Positions 36,743 through 46,866 of a stretch of 64,000 nucleotides of DNA are shown piece after piece (within the stretch, counting starts at the first letter, position 1; each line of letters begins with the position of its first letter). The DNA lies in contig OW804096.1 in the NCBI GenBank assembly GCA_942159475.1, forward strand, positions 104,258,194 through 104,322,193. The letters run 5' to 3'. Made by a program: the position numbers and the translations under genes. Below the pieces are notes generated by a model that made no database searches, was not told the DNA's origin, and saw nothing but the letters and a program-made list of their open reading frames with translations. The DNA is from Sthenelais limicola. Its lineage: Eukaryota; Annelida; Polychaeta; Phyllodocida; Sigalionidae.

Positions 36743-36976
36743 TCATGTGTTCTTCCGACATATTCTTTGGTGACTGTCCCTGTTCCATTTGGCAGCAAAA
36801 GCCCGACCGCAGAAATCACATTCAAATGGTTTTTCTCCAGTGTGCGTTCTTATGTGCTGGTTGAGTTTGTAAGGTGTGGGGAAGATCTTGCCACAGAGTA
36901 AGCACGTGTGTCCCCTGTGCGTCTTCCTCTCACGGATTTCACCTTGCATATTACCAAACGATAAACTCAAAGCACT
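36743..36976 (-). CDS. Alternative terminal exon Z8, C2H2 finger plus C2HC finger
   Basis: The acceptor GTCTTTTTTCAG precedes 36976; the phase-0 exon encodes 77 residues. Finger 1 is at about 25-45. Finger 2 (about 53-73) ends H-x3-C, making it C2HC, a feature otherwise confined to the far end of the array (Z18-Z22). The linker is TGEKP. Helix residues read T,Y,K,Q and A,W,N,S. The conserved Leu of helix 2 is replaced by Arg. Confidence 0.85.
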   Translation of the reverse strand, partial: SALSLSFGNMQGEIRERKTHRGHTCLLCGKIFPTPYKLNQHIRTHTGEKPFECDFCGRAFAAKWNRDSHQRICRKNT

Positions 36977-37119
36977 CTGAAAAAAGACGTTGAAGAGCTA
37001 TTAGTCTCGGGAGCAAAAGGAAGAACTGGTATTCCCTCGAAGGGGAAGTACTTGTAGTTGCTCAAGGTAGCCGCAGTCAGTGTGTCTTCCAAGCATTAAT
37101 AATAAAGTTGAAATCCTCA

Positions 37120-37392
37120 CTAGAATGGGTAATTGAGTCCATGTGCAAACTTAACATGTGTCTTGATCATAGAACAAACATTGCCTTTCGCATTAAAAAC
37201 GCGACTGCAGAGAGGGCACTTTCTATTGATTGCTATCACATGATCCACCTTCCGAGCAGCTTTCGTATCAGGCTTCTTTTCTCTACGAGCGCCACCGCTA
37301 TTCATTTTTAGAGCCTGGACACCTGGTGCAGCTGTCCGTTTAACATTACTTGGTGAGTGAGCAGTTCCATTAATATCTTGCACTGGCTTCAC
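37120..37392 (-). CDS. Alternative terminal exon Z7, one unusual zinc finger
   Basis: The acceptor CACCATTTCAG precedes 37392; the phase-0 exon encodes 90 residues. It differs from its neighbours in having one finger, at about 59-84. Between the second Cys and the first His there are 16 residues instead of 12, because CSMI is inserted between NV and KTHV in the helix. The lead is basic (many Lys/Arg, 37-58) and occupies the place where finger 1 would be. The frame is intact, so it may be a diverged functional exon or one losing function. Confidence 0.72.
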   Translation of the reverse strand: MKPVQDINGTAHSPSNVKRTAAPGVQALKMNSGGARREKKPDTKAARKVDHVIAINRKCPLCSRVFNAKGNVCSMIKTHVKFAHGLNYPF

Positions 37393-37935
37393 CTGAAATG
37401 GTGAAAATACCATAAGAACCCTTGTCTATTTGTTATTACTATCGGAAGTATGTCCTCGGGAGCTCAGCACAGATCTACACATATCGCTTATTCTGGTCAG
37501 GTTTCTCTTTAAAGTATTCGTTGCCAGTGTACGATGAAGGGGAAGCATAACGCAATGTAATTAATTGTGAATTGTTGCTTTGTACAGAAAGAAAAATAAA
37601 TAGCGGAATAGAACTAGGTGTGATGTTATTACTTCTTAATGATCAAAGCACTATTCAGCATTTTCCGGTAAACACATGATATATTCTTAGAGGATCATCT
37701 TGTTCTTATTCTGAGTAATTCAAGGGGAAATTTGTTTGTTTCAAACATCGATTCCTGAGACTTGGATATATGTCTTCACATGACTAGTAAAGTATGACAA
37801 AAATAAATGTGAAATCAGCGAATGTGAGACAAGGAACTGTTTGATCAATACATTCATAAACTAAACCAACTGAAGCAGTCCCGTTGCTGCATACCATGAT
37901 ACATTTCCTTGGATGCCACTTTGGTGTTGGATTTT

Positions 37936-38136
37936 CTAGTTTTCATGGGTTTTCATGTGAGATTTCAGGTTCCCATATTGGTTGCATCCTTTACCACATA
38001 CGGGACATCTAAATGGTCGTTCACCAGTGTGAATACGACGGTGGCGTTCTAACAGGGAACGATATCCAAACGCCTTCCCACAAATCTCACAAGTGCGACG
38101 AGGATCGGACAATTTAGGTAGATGAGGCACTGAGAT
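37936..38136 (-). CDS. Alternative terminal exon Z6, two C2H2 fingers
   Basis: The acceptor CTCCTTTCAG precedes 38136; the phase-0 exon encodes 66 residues, one of the shortest complete tails. Fingers lie at about 16-36 and 44-64 (linker TGERP). Helix residues read Y,S,L,R and Q,G,N,S. The usual hydrophobic Phe of the second finger is replaced by Cys, as in Z16. Confidence 0.86.
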   Translation of the reverse strand: MSVPHLPKLSDPRRTCEICGKAFGYRSLLERHRRIHTGERPFRCPVCGKGCNQYGNLKSHMKTHEN

Positions 38137-38241
38137 CTGAAAGGAGAATCGAGACAATTCTCTTGAGAACATTCTACATCTGGCTTCGCGTCAGAAGGTG
38201 GCAGTCACCCAAATAATAAACACACTTCTGGGACTACTTAT

Positions 38242-38499
38242 CTAGGGTGGTTTAAGCAGTGGTTTAAGCACATCTTTGTGCAGGTATCTCATGTGAGAAT
38301 GCACGTGGTTGGTCTGGGAGAAGCGTCTGTAACAGATGGGACAAGGGAAGGGCTTCTCTCCAGAGTGTGTTCTGATGTGCCTAGAAAGGAGCCACAGACG
38401 ACCGAACTCCTTGCCACACACAGAGCAAATGTGTCGTTTTTGTCCTCCGCCAACCGACTGGGTGGCTGAAGTTTCGAAAAGTCCCTCAGGTGAAAATAT
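38242..38499 (-). CDS. Alternative terminal exon Z5, two C2H2 fingers
   Basis: The acceptor TTTTCTTACAG precedes 38499; the phase-0 exon encodes 85 residues. Fingers lie at about 25-45 and 53-74 (second with H-x4-H), joined by SGEKP. Helix residues read R,W,L,R and Q,N,H,S. The exon sits about 100 bases upstream of Z6 in transcription order, the tightest spacing in the array, so any intervening 3' UTR must be very short or overlap the Z6 acceptor region. I see no AATAAA in that gap. Confidence 0.86.
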   Translation of the reverse strand: MFSPEGLFETSATQSVGGGQKRHICSVCGKEFGRLWLLSRHIRTHSGEKPFPCPICYRRFSQTNHVHSHMRYLHKDVLKPLLKPP

Positions 38500-39273
38500 C
38501 TGTAAGAAAACCACACGAGGGACGTCAATTCTATTACCTTTTACTCAGGGGTAAAACGAGTCAACATGAGACGGGGAACTGCTTCATTTCACCCACGCAT
38601 CTAGACAAACCGGGTTTAAGGATGCCCCATTCTAAATGAGCTTTAATAGTTCCTCCTGAACTTATTTTGCTCTGGTCAAAATACAGAGCTATCAGTCTAA
38701 CGATGTGATAAGGATGCTTTTTTTGAATGGAATATAGTTTCCATGCAGTCAAGAGTACCGTAACGTAAACCCAACTCCCCTCTGCACAGTCAGCTGATCA
38801 ACCCCGATGCGGCCTTCTTATTTCTGTATTTCTTACCTCTAATAAATTGTAGGAAAAACGCATATAAATCCTAGCACTTTTATTTATCTAAATATTCAAA
38901 ATATGTCATACCAATATACAAAAATCAATAAAGAAGCAGTAAGTGTAATGATGGCTACCGCCATGTCAGCACGAGTGGATATTAAAGTCGAGTTAGTTTA
39001 AGCTTGTAAAGATGTTTAAAATAATTATATTGACATTCGAACCCCCACCCCAAGCCTTAACTTGGAAGTGATTAGAGGGTCAATATCTTTGATTGACCTA
39101 TGTCATTAAGGCATCACTGATCGTCGGGAAGTGGTAGACTGGAAAAAATTGCGTTCGGAGACGACATATGCATTGCTAGTTCAGATAAACTGTCTTTGGA
39201 TAACGCCAAGGTAGGGGCCTATTTAAAACAAATATATTCGCACGGGCACTGTCGCAATTCAAACTTCTAAACA

Positions 39274-39513
39274 CTAGGTTTGTCCTTTTTGGTTGTGTGA
39301 TTTAGTGTGAGCTTGCAAGGCGGCTTTTTGTAAGAAACAGCGTCGACAGATCGGACACTGATAGGTCCGCTCCCCCGTATGCTTAGTCCTAAGATGGACC
39401 ATGAAGTTGCCCTTGTGAGGAAAAAACCTCCCACAGAAAGAGCAAGTGTAACCGGTCCGTCTCTGGATATCAGTATGTAGGTCTACTTCCAGGTGGGATG
39501 ACTTTAGTTCCCT
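39274..39513 (-). CDS. Alternative terminal exon Z4, two C2H2 fingers
   Basis: The acceptor CTTTTTCAG precedes 39513; the phase-0 exon encodes 79 residues. Finger 1 is at about 24-45 with H-x4-H spacing, finger 2 at about 53-73, with linker TGERT. Helix residues read H,G,N,V and Q,A,A,A. The tail after the second finger is only a few residues long. An AATAAA lies at 38879-38884, about 390 bases beyond the stop. Confidence 0.86.
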   Translation of the reverse strand, partial: RELKSSHLEVDLHTDIQRRTGYTCSFCGRFFPHKGNFMVHLRTKHTGERTYQCPICRRCFLQKAALQAHTKSHNQKGQT

Positions 39514-41225
39514 CTGAAAAAGTTTCAAAAACACGATTTGTGGGCATTTAGACTAAGCTATTTCCTAAGTACTGATTGATCCCTTTAAGCATCTATATTT
39601 AGCTCCTTAAATATATGGCATGTGCCATGCCGTGGTCTCCCTGGGGAATGGCGCTAAGGCAGCGAAGGAAAACGGGTTTTTTCAGCCTTATCCAAGTCAA
39701 TTGGGTCTTATGGGATCGCTTAACTAGAATTTAAAAAAACCAGTATTCTGATTTAGGAGTGATCACTGATAGTAGCGACAAATGTAATCATTGCATTTCA
39801 ACGTATATTGAAACACCACGCAGCATGTTTGTAAAATTGTTCTTTATTGTAAAACGATTTTATAGAGCAGGGTTGCAATAAATAATGCACACCTACAACT
39901 CATGGCTCAACAGGTCCATTTTAGTCATAAATATCAAGCTAAAATTATGCTCGTCCGACGATTTACGACTCAACAGGCAGTTATCCTCTCAATAATTATC
40001 CATCTAGATGAATACGGGTGAATATAAAAATGCCTATTCAGATCTCTTTCTTTAATTTAATTTGCTAATGCAGGGAGAGATCCACACACGGGCTTATTCA
40101 TCAACTGGAAGCCTTTTAAACAAATAATAAAGATAAAAAGACAATACAATAATAGATACACTTATGTATATATAGATGTATATGTATAATATATATATAT
40201 ATTCTATAACAATAGCTGGTACATGCAGCACATTATTCACTATCCAATATAGCTATCACGATCATCACCGGAATCATATTTTGGTCTATATCAACAGTTG
40301 ATTATTTTCCATAGTTTTATCATCACATTCTATCATTATATATGCATAAAACCCATTTTCTACCTAAATCAGTAAATGGAACATTTAATCTACTGGGAGC
40401 TTGGAGCCCTTGCAATTGCAATAATTAGACGAATTAATCGCTGTTGAATTGTTAACAAAAATAACAGTCGCTTGAAGCTTCTGTTTAGATGATATAAGGG
40501 GGCCAAAATAGTGTTCCCTTTTTTATCGGTTTCATGGCAGCTTTAACTATTATTTCAACAGTGATTTACACTAGGCACTATAAAACAGGGCCTTTAATTA
40601 ACAATATATCACTATGCTCTAAGAATTTTCATTCTATAATATATAAGTACAATACGAAGGTAGGATTATCCTACTCTATGTATGTTATCAACATATACTC
40701 TTAGTTTGATATTCCTACTATTTCACAAGTACTCCCACGACACGAAATCCTGGCATTTTTGCAAACATATAGCAGCGTTGAAAATAAATAATATTGCAGC
40801 TTTGCTTTCGATATCACATTCACATTAAGCATAAATCCTCTAGGAGGTTTAAATATCTACTCTTTCGCCACAGATTCGAACAAGACTAAAATTGCCTATA
40901 TATTTGCGTCTCTTGGAGACCCATTCAAAATCAGTTAAATGTTCATGGTGTAAATTCGTTGCTCAGCAACATTAGATTATACAATGTGTGGTCATACGTT
41001 CCCCGAAACATCCAACTTATGTACCCTGCCAGGGCACTCAATTCTGGCCGGGACTTTCTCCTGATTTCTTTTTCCAAATTAGAGCTTGCCTTTAAACTCA
41101 GTGCTTTTTTCATGTAATGTATTTGCTCAGCAACACAATTGATGTACCCTTTTCATTTTTGCCATCGCCTTGGGCCATGGACTTTTTCAAAGTTATACAC
41201 TATTTTATTACATACTGCCACATCA
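39514..41225. other. AT-rich intronic stretch between Z3 and Z4
   Basis: Contains an AT dinucleotide run near 40180-40203 and the Z3 polyadenylation signal. Otherwise nothing is seen. Confidence 0.5.
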
Positions 41226-41633
41226 TTATCCTGTGGTGGAAGGATTCTTCGGAAACTCTCCGTATTTCGCATGGACTTTAAGGTGGTTCTTAAGAATGGA
41301 AGTTCTAGAAAATGACTTAAAACAAATGGGGCATGCATAAGGTTTCTCGCCCGTGTGCCGCCGTATGTGTAACTGGGCATTTTGTTTAGCTGCAAAAGTG
41401 GCACCGCACGCCAGACATTTCCAGCGAGCGTCCTCACACTTGGCCACTAGATGGTCCCACAGACCCTGCCCAGCAGCAGTAGCTGCTATCCCACTATAGA
41501 TCATGGATCCAACGTTCTGGGCTGTAGCTGCAGCCCACACTGGCATGCTAAGGTCTAAAGCATGGTTTTGTTGAAGTTCTGGTTTGGTTTCGTCCACATC
41601 ACTAATGTTTCCTGGACTTGGGGCTTTCTGCAC
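41226..41633 (-). CDS. Alternative terminal exon Z3, two C2H2 fingers with a CtBP-like motif
   Basis: The acceptor TCGTTGCAG precedes 41633; the phase-0 exon encodes 135 residues. The lead contains ALDLS (about 25-29), which resembles the PxDLS motif known to recruit the CtBP corepressor, then an Ala-rich stretch. Fingers lie at about 73-93 and 101-121 (linker TGEKP; helix residues A,Q,N,L and R,S,I,N). An AATAAA lies at 41204-41209, only about 17 bases beyond the stop. This exon is a sister of Z2. Repression through CtBP is inference from a short motif. Confidence 0.87.
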   Translation of the reverse strand: MQKAPSPGNISDVDETKPELQQNHALDLSMPVWAAATAQNVGSMIYSGIAATAAGQGLWDHLVAKCEDARWKCLACGATFAAKQNAQLHIRRHTGEKPYACPICFKSFSRTSILKNHLKVHAKYGEFPKNPSTTG

Positions 41634-41994
41634 CTGCAACGATAGTTTCATTTGTACTATCAGCATCAGGTGAGGAGCATCAAAAGGGTTTCTATCTAAC
41701 TAGCTAGTTAGCTATCTGCACAGAGAATGCTTACGGGATAAATAGGGGAGGCTTCTTTTTATTTTTATTTTTTTTCATTGTGTAAAATATTGATGTTGCT
41801 ATTAGCCAGGTAATGAATGTTTTGCCTTTAGAACTATGTTGGCTAAGTATAGCTACATAACCTACGGGTGCAGGGACTGAGAGCTACTTTAAGGAAAGTT
41901 ATCAGAAGTTCTGGGTTTGTTTATAGCAATCAAGAAGACTCACATTTTGTGAAAAATCATGGGGCTGGACAGACCTATGCATCTGAGGGTACTG

Positions 41995-42432
41995 TCATTC
42001 ATTTGACACCTCTCCTTGTCCCTCTTCCTCCTCCTCCTCCTCCTCCTCCTCCTCATCATCATCTTCCAGGGTATGGCATTGTTCGTTATTATTTTTGGCG
42101 AGAGCCAAATACATTTTCCTGTGGACCTCTAAGTGCCGTTTGAGGGTAGATTTTTGTGCGAAAGCTTTGATACAGAATGGGCATGTAAATGGGCGCTCCC
42201 CTGTGTGTCGGCGCATGTGCACCTGGAGATTTTGCTTGGCTGCAAACGTATCTCCGCAGGTCAGGCACTGCCAGCGGGAATCTTCGGGTCGCCTATACAC
42301 CCAAGTGCGCAGAAACACAGGGTGGAGAGGGTTAAACCATGGGACAGTTGCACATTTCTCCCTGGTGGTGCTGTTAGAGTGGCTCATGGAAGAGGTGGTG
42401 TTTGTGGTGGTGGTGGGCACCTGAACCTGCAC
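41995..42432 (-). CDS. Alternative terminal exon Z2, two C2H2 fingers plus acidic tail
   Basis: The acceptor TTATTGCAG precedes 42432; the phase-0 exon encodes 145 residues, the longest tail in the array. A Val/Gln then Thr/Ser-rich lead is followed by fingers at about 56-76 and 84-104 (linker TGERP; helix residues A,Q,N,V and Q,S,T,R). After the fingers comes a run of Asp/Glu (about 123-137) encoded by a GAG-type trinucleotide repeat, which may vary in length. The first finger closely matches Z3 (WxCLxCGxTFAAKQN), so Z2 and Z3 are tandem duplicates. Overlapping AATAAA signals lie near 41758-41769. Confidence 0.87.
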   Translation of the reverse strand: MQVQVPTTTTNTTSSMSHSNSTTREKCATVPWFNPLHPVFLRTWVYRRPEDSRWQCLTCGDTFAAKQNLQVHMRRHTGERPFTCPFCIKAFAQKSTLKRHLEVHRKMYLALAKNNNEQCHTLEDDDEEEEEEEEEEEGQGEVSNE

Positions 42433-43242
42433 CTGCAATAATAACCTTAACTTAAACACTATCTCAAGGCATAGTTTTTCGTTGAGGCTGTTGTTTTATT
42501 AACACCACCAAGGATAGCACAGGGAAGGAGCAAGCTAGATAGAGGGACAATAACACAGGCGACTAGAGGGACGGGCAGCAAGGCAGGGGTGACGCTAGCT
42601 GCAGTGTCAATGGGCCATGTGTCCTGTTTAAAGGGGATGTTGAAGCCAAACTTAAAAAGGAAAGTGTGCCATGCATTGTCAGAGATGTATGATTGTTTAT
42701 CATATCCTGCCAATCAGTAAATGAGTGTATGAAAAAAATCAAGTTAATTGAATCAGCAAAAGAAGTGAAAACTTACATACAAATATACACGAATATCTCT
42801 TCTCGCATGTGTAGAATTATATTCATTCGAATTCGTGGACTGACTGCTGTTCACAGAAAGAACTAAAATTTCCATCCTTTCGGGCTTATTATCGGAAGAC
42901 CGGCGGACTAACAGTTAAAAAATGGCAAAGGAAGTCTTGACTAGAACTTTTTATTCACAGACGAGTCCGTAACGGGGAAATTAATGACAATGTCTAAGTA
43001 CAATTTAAAGTTGTCACTACCAACCCTTTAAATTCAGAGTAGTACCCATGCCTGGAATATTATAAGATTTCATTCACTCTGTCTGAGAACTATGAAAACA
43101 TGAAGTAAACATAATGGCCAAATCCACAGATACATCCTTTTTATAAGCACAAAGGTAACGTAAACAGTCTGAGGTAAAGTTATATGCCTGTCCATCAGAA
43201 ACATATGTGAGCTTCAGCTCGTAATGATAGCCACATTAAACT

Positions 43243-43518
43243 TTAATCATCGGCGTTGAACGATCCGATTTGCTGATGGACTTTCATGTGCCTCTGCATG
43301 TGCATTTTCTGTCTGAATCTCTTATAACAGATCTGGCATTGATATGGCCTTTCCCCACTATGGGTTAGGAGATGAGTTCTGATATTCCACTTGGAATTAA
43401 ACTCGCGCCCACAGATGGGGCAGCGAGCTCGGTTGCGTTCCCCAGTTCTGGCTGAAGGCACATTCGGGCTGTATGCAGACCATGAGTTGGGAGTGTTTTC
43501 GTTCGCCAGGCCATGCAT
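43243..43518 (-). CDS. Alternative terminal exon Z1, two C2H2 fingers
   Basis: This is the finger exon nearest the shared exon. The acceptor TGTATTTGCAG precedes 43518; the frame is phase 0 and encodes 91 residues to the stop. The fingers lie at about residues 33-53 and 61-81, joined by a TGEKP-type linker (SGERP). Recognition-helix residues (-1,2,3,6) read S,W,N,T and Q,M,H,R. The N-terminal linker is Ser/Asn-rich. An AATAAA lies at 42950-42955 (minus sense). The first codon is ATG, but the upstream acceptor and uniform phase argue that it is an internal methionine rather than a start. Sequence-specific DNA binding is inferred from the family. Confidence 0.87.
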   Translation of the reverse strand: MHGLANENTPNSWSAYSPNVPSARTGERNRARCPICGREFNSKWNIRTHLLTHSGERPYQCQICYKRFRQKMHMQRHMKVHQQIGSFNADD

Positions 43519-46027
43519 CTGCAAATACAGCAGTGCTTTCTGAAGGTCAATAAGTCAAGGAGTTCGTACCGCCCCACCCCAAGTAAGTAAAATGTTCTAA
43601 TAATGATGCTAAAACATTCTAGCGAGCATAAACCAAAAACTCATCTCCTTTCGTTTTTAAGTGGTTCTTCGATATTTCTGGTGTTTCCCCTCTTTTCTTT
43701 GAGGTATGATACTTGAGAGGGCAGAGAAAATAAACCTACATCAATCACTACTAATCTCAAGTCCACAAATGATAAGATAAAATTCCACATCACAGAAATA
43801 TCATTTCGAGTGTCAATCACGGCATTTTAACGATATCTGTTGAATATTTAGATTATGTGTGTGTTTTTTCACCTAATATTCATTTTTGTTGTGACTAGAA
43901 GAGTGGAAAATGAGAATGGAAGTGTACTTCTGCGGATATCATAGGTGTAAAGGGATGAAATGAGAACGAGGTACAAAATATGAGCGGTATACAAGTATCT
44001 ATATCGCGATCTTTAACCGTCGTGTTGAATGAGTTTACAATAAGAAAAAAAATAGCCAGAGGCAAAAACATCTTTATAAGTCACTTTTCTAAAGATATGC
44101 CATGAATCTGCCTAAGCTAACCTGACAAGATGTCCAACTAATTCTTTGCTGCCTTTCCCTTCGCGTACTTCTGAAACAAAAACCCCTGACTGACTATCTG
44201 TGGCCCTATCTAGTGAGTATAGTGAAAGGGATTTGTTTTCAGTACTGAGAGTTCTGGTAGAAAAATCACCTACCTTTCTCCTAGAGGTCAGACCGCTACT
44301 CCTGGATCCCTTAAGTAACAGCTTAAGTGTTGCGGCTAGGAATATCTCACAATCTCATTTGCTAAACTCAAAAACTATTTTTGGTCTCTTCTCAATTACC
44401 AATGGAAATTCTGACATTTATCTAGCTACTTTGGGAATTTCAAAACTGGCCTTGAGAAAAAAATGGATCCTCTCTTAATCAAAATGTTAATATTAAATGG
44501 GATGAATTGCTAACTTTCTAGGTTTTAAAGATCACGATGTAGATGTTGTTTGTATGCGTACATATAAAGTAAACAACAAAGAAAACAGTGAATAATGGTT
44601 GGGTGGCAATGGCGGGGAAAGCAGAGATTGTGAAAGTTTCTAGCCTAACCCTTACCTACAAATAATGCCATTCTTAAAATATTAGGCCACACTCCGTTAG
44701 AGGTAAGATAACTTGAAACCAATCTGGTAAAAAGAACCTCAAAATGGATAATTACTGACTCCATTAGGGTAAAAGGAATTATTCATCTGTATTGACTTTT
44801 CCCAAAGTGTGAGTGTTAATAAATGCTTTTTAAGAATGACAATATTCATTGCAGCAACACAAACTAAAACAAATGGCGAGGCGGGACAAACGAGATTTCC
44901 AATGTGATGGGGCCTTTAGAATTTAGTATACGTTCCCAATCATCTTTGATCAAAAATATATAAGGGTTTTTCCTTTTTTGTGCTTTGGTTAACACGGATA
45001 ACCAATACAAACTCGAGCTGACCTTATCATCATTGAACGTAGCGTTTGTCCCGGGAAAAGACTGCCTCCTCCAGAAAAGAATTGTACCGCACATCCATTT
45101 TATATACATGGGTCTATCTAGTTTTGCAAGAGATCCAAATGAATATAAATAATTTACGGAATAATTATAAAAGCAACTGCAACGACTCTTACGGAGAGGA
45201 TGCATTATATTTCGCACATCAAACATTAAAATCTTAGCAAGGGAATCAACCAACATTATTCACTTGAAGCTATTCTTAACTGTAAAATCTTTTACAATTT
45301 TATATCCGTCTCAATCAATACCGTTGTGTGGTTGTCATCAAGATTTTTGGGGTCCCAACAATTACATGGAATCGGTCGAATACGAGATTTAGAGCTCTAC
45401 TTAACATTGAGTCAAAGAATATAAATTTTCAAATTTATTTTTAGAAAAGAAGTGACAACCTTAGGGCATTGTACTAGAGGACAGTTGGAACCAAGTGAAT
45501 CTTGAAAATGAATGCTATTTGTATAACATAGTTAGTTCAATTGAGTGAGCGAGATGCTCAAAAATTAATTCTCATTCATTAAAATCTAATTGATTATAGA
45601 CTTGATGCACATGATTCTCCATTTAGTTTAATCAATTCAGAAATGCTTAAAGTATAAAAGTAAATTGTATAGTTCACCTGTCCTCTGGTACAAAGATTAA
45701 CAGAGAAACCACTTCCGCTAATACATCCAGACGTATAGCCCATCATTTTACCTAGTGTTGCTATTCACGGGTATGTATTACATATTTCGAATTAACGTTT
45801 CATCAGATTTCAATTTCAGTTCCTCAAACTATTTCTGAAGTCAACAAAATAAACATTAAGGGGTGTTTTCGAGTTTTGGTTCTAATAAAATGTGATAGAT
45901 CTGCTATTCGTCCAAGGGACAATAAATGTAATATTCATCACTTCCTTCCAGGTTGCCTGGGCTACTTTTAATCCAATATTGAGGAAGAGGTTTCACCTGT
46001 AAGAAAGCAGTTTAAATAAACACCTAC
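43519..46027. other. Intron between the shared exon and Z1
   Basis: Bounded by the GTAGGT donor at 46027-46022 and the Z1 acceptor at 43519-43521. No additional coding exon with matching phase was found. Confidence 0.6.
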
Positions 46028-46780
46028 CGAGTCAGATGGCCCGCGCCCTGCTGAGGACCATGTACTGCAACCCGGTTGTGAATCTGTCCCTGATATTTGA
46101 CTGTCTGTGTCTTGGAATGTTTGTGTGGAAGGATCGAAGCCAGAAACACCACTGATTGTTGGCCATTGAACTTGTTCTTCTTCATCATACCCATCTTGAC
46201 TGTCATTCCGCCGTTTTGTCGGTGGTTCACCTATGTGACCGTATTGTGAAGCATCAATTCCTCCGTCAGCCAAATTGTATCCTGCAGACAGATTGCTGTC
46301 ATCACCACTATATTGTTCAACTTGTACAGTACCCCCTGTTATGTGACTTTGCGACGTTCTTTTGAATGCTCGCCGTTGGCCAGCAACCATTTGTGCTGGA
46401 CTAACTACACCTTCTAATTTTATGTTGGGATCCTCTACAATGGAACATTCTTCTTCAGTATCAGATACCTCAGTCTTTACTTTAATATGGTCTTGTGTAA
46501 AATTACTATCATCTGCACGTTTATCACTGTCTTTTTGTGTGGACCCTTGTGCAAGACGAGTTTCCTCCTCAATTTCTGTTTCTTGTGTTACTGTAGCACC
46601 TTCGGACGGACTGTTTGTAAATTCTTTACTAATATGTACAAAAAATACTTCTTTCTTATCTACGGATACCCCAAGTAGTCCTTCTACATGCAATTCATCT
46701 TTGAATTGCAAACTGTTTTTGCACAGTAATGTAACTGTGTCTATAAGGAGATTTCTGACTCGTTCCTGATCTGGACGCAT
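46028..46780 (-). CDS. Shared N-terminal exon of the alternative zinc-finger gene (copy 1)
   Basis: This exon encodes 251 residues common to all isoforms. It begins after a TTTATTTTCTAG acceptor (exon start 46866) and ends in phase 0 at a GTAGGT donor (46027-46022). I chose the ATG at 46780 because similarity to the 63.2 kb copy begins exactly there and that copy has an in-frame stop just upstream; here the frame stays open upstream, so an extra N-terminus is possible. Residues 1-66 form a compact, highly conserved domain that I do not recognise; it is not BTB, KRAB, SCAN or ZAD. The remainder is acidic, Ser/Asp/Gln-rich and probably disordered. Two SUMO-type motifs (VKTE 101-104, IKLE 120-123) and a basic KRR patch (189-191, possible nuclear signal) are conserved in the second copy. 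A nuclear regulator, with DNA binding supplied by the alternative exon, is inferred. Confidence 0.88.
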
Positions 46781-46866
46781 TTTGATTCTTGGCAAGTTTT
46801 CACTTTCATTCACTACTTGAGAACACGTTTTTTGGTATCCTAGTCTGTTAACAGCAATTAACTTCC
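46781..46866 (-). other. 5' untranslated part of the shared exon (copy 1)
   Basis: This runs from the splice acceptor at 46867-46869 to the chosen ATG. It shows no sequence similarity to the matching leader of the 63.2 kb copy, which supports it being noncoding, although its reading frame lacks stops. Confidence 0.6.

Noticed and set aside
417..43518. Each finger ORF as a separate small intronless zinc-finger gene
   Set aside because: Every exon has a strong acceptor at the start of its similarity, many lack any ATG (for example 3817-4080, 20721-21086), and all share phase 0 with the 46 kb donor.
44200..44478. Plus-strand 92-codon ORF in the first intron
   Set aside because: No motif, no splice context and ordinary composition; chance frame.
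46028..46780. BTB/POZ domain in the shared exon
   Set aside because: None of the BTB landmarks are present and residues 1-66 are too short; the similarity to lola is in gene layout only.
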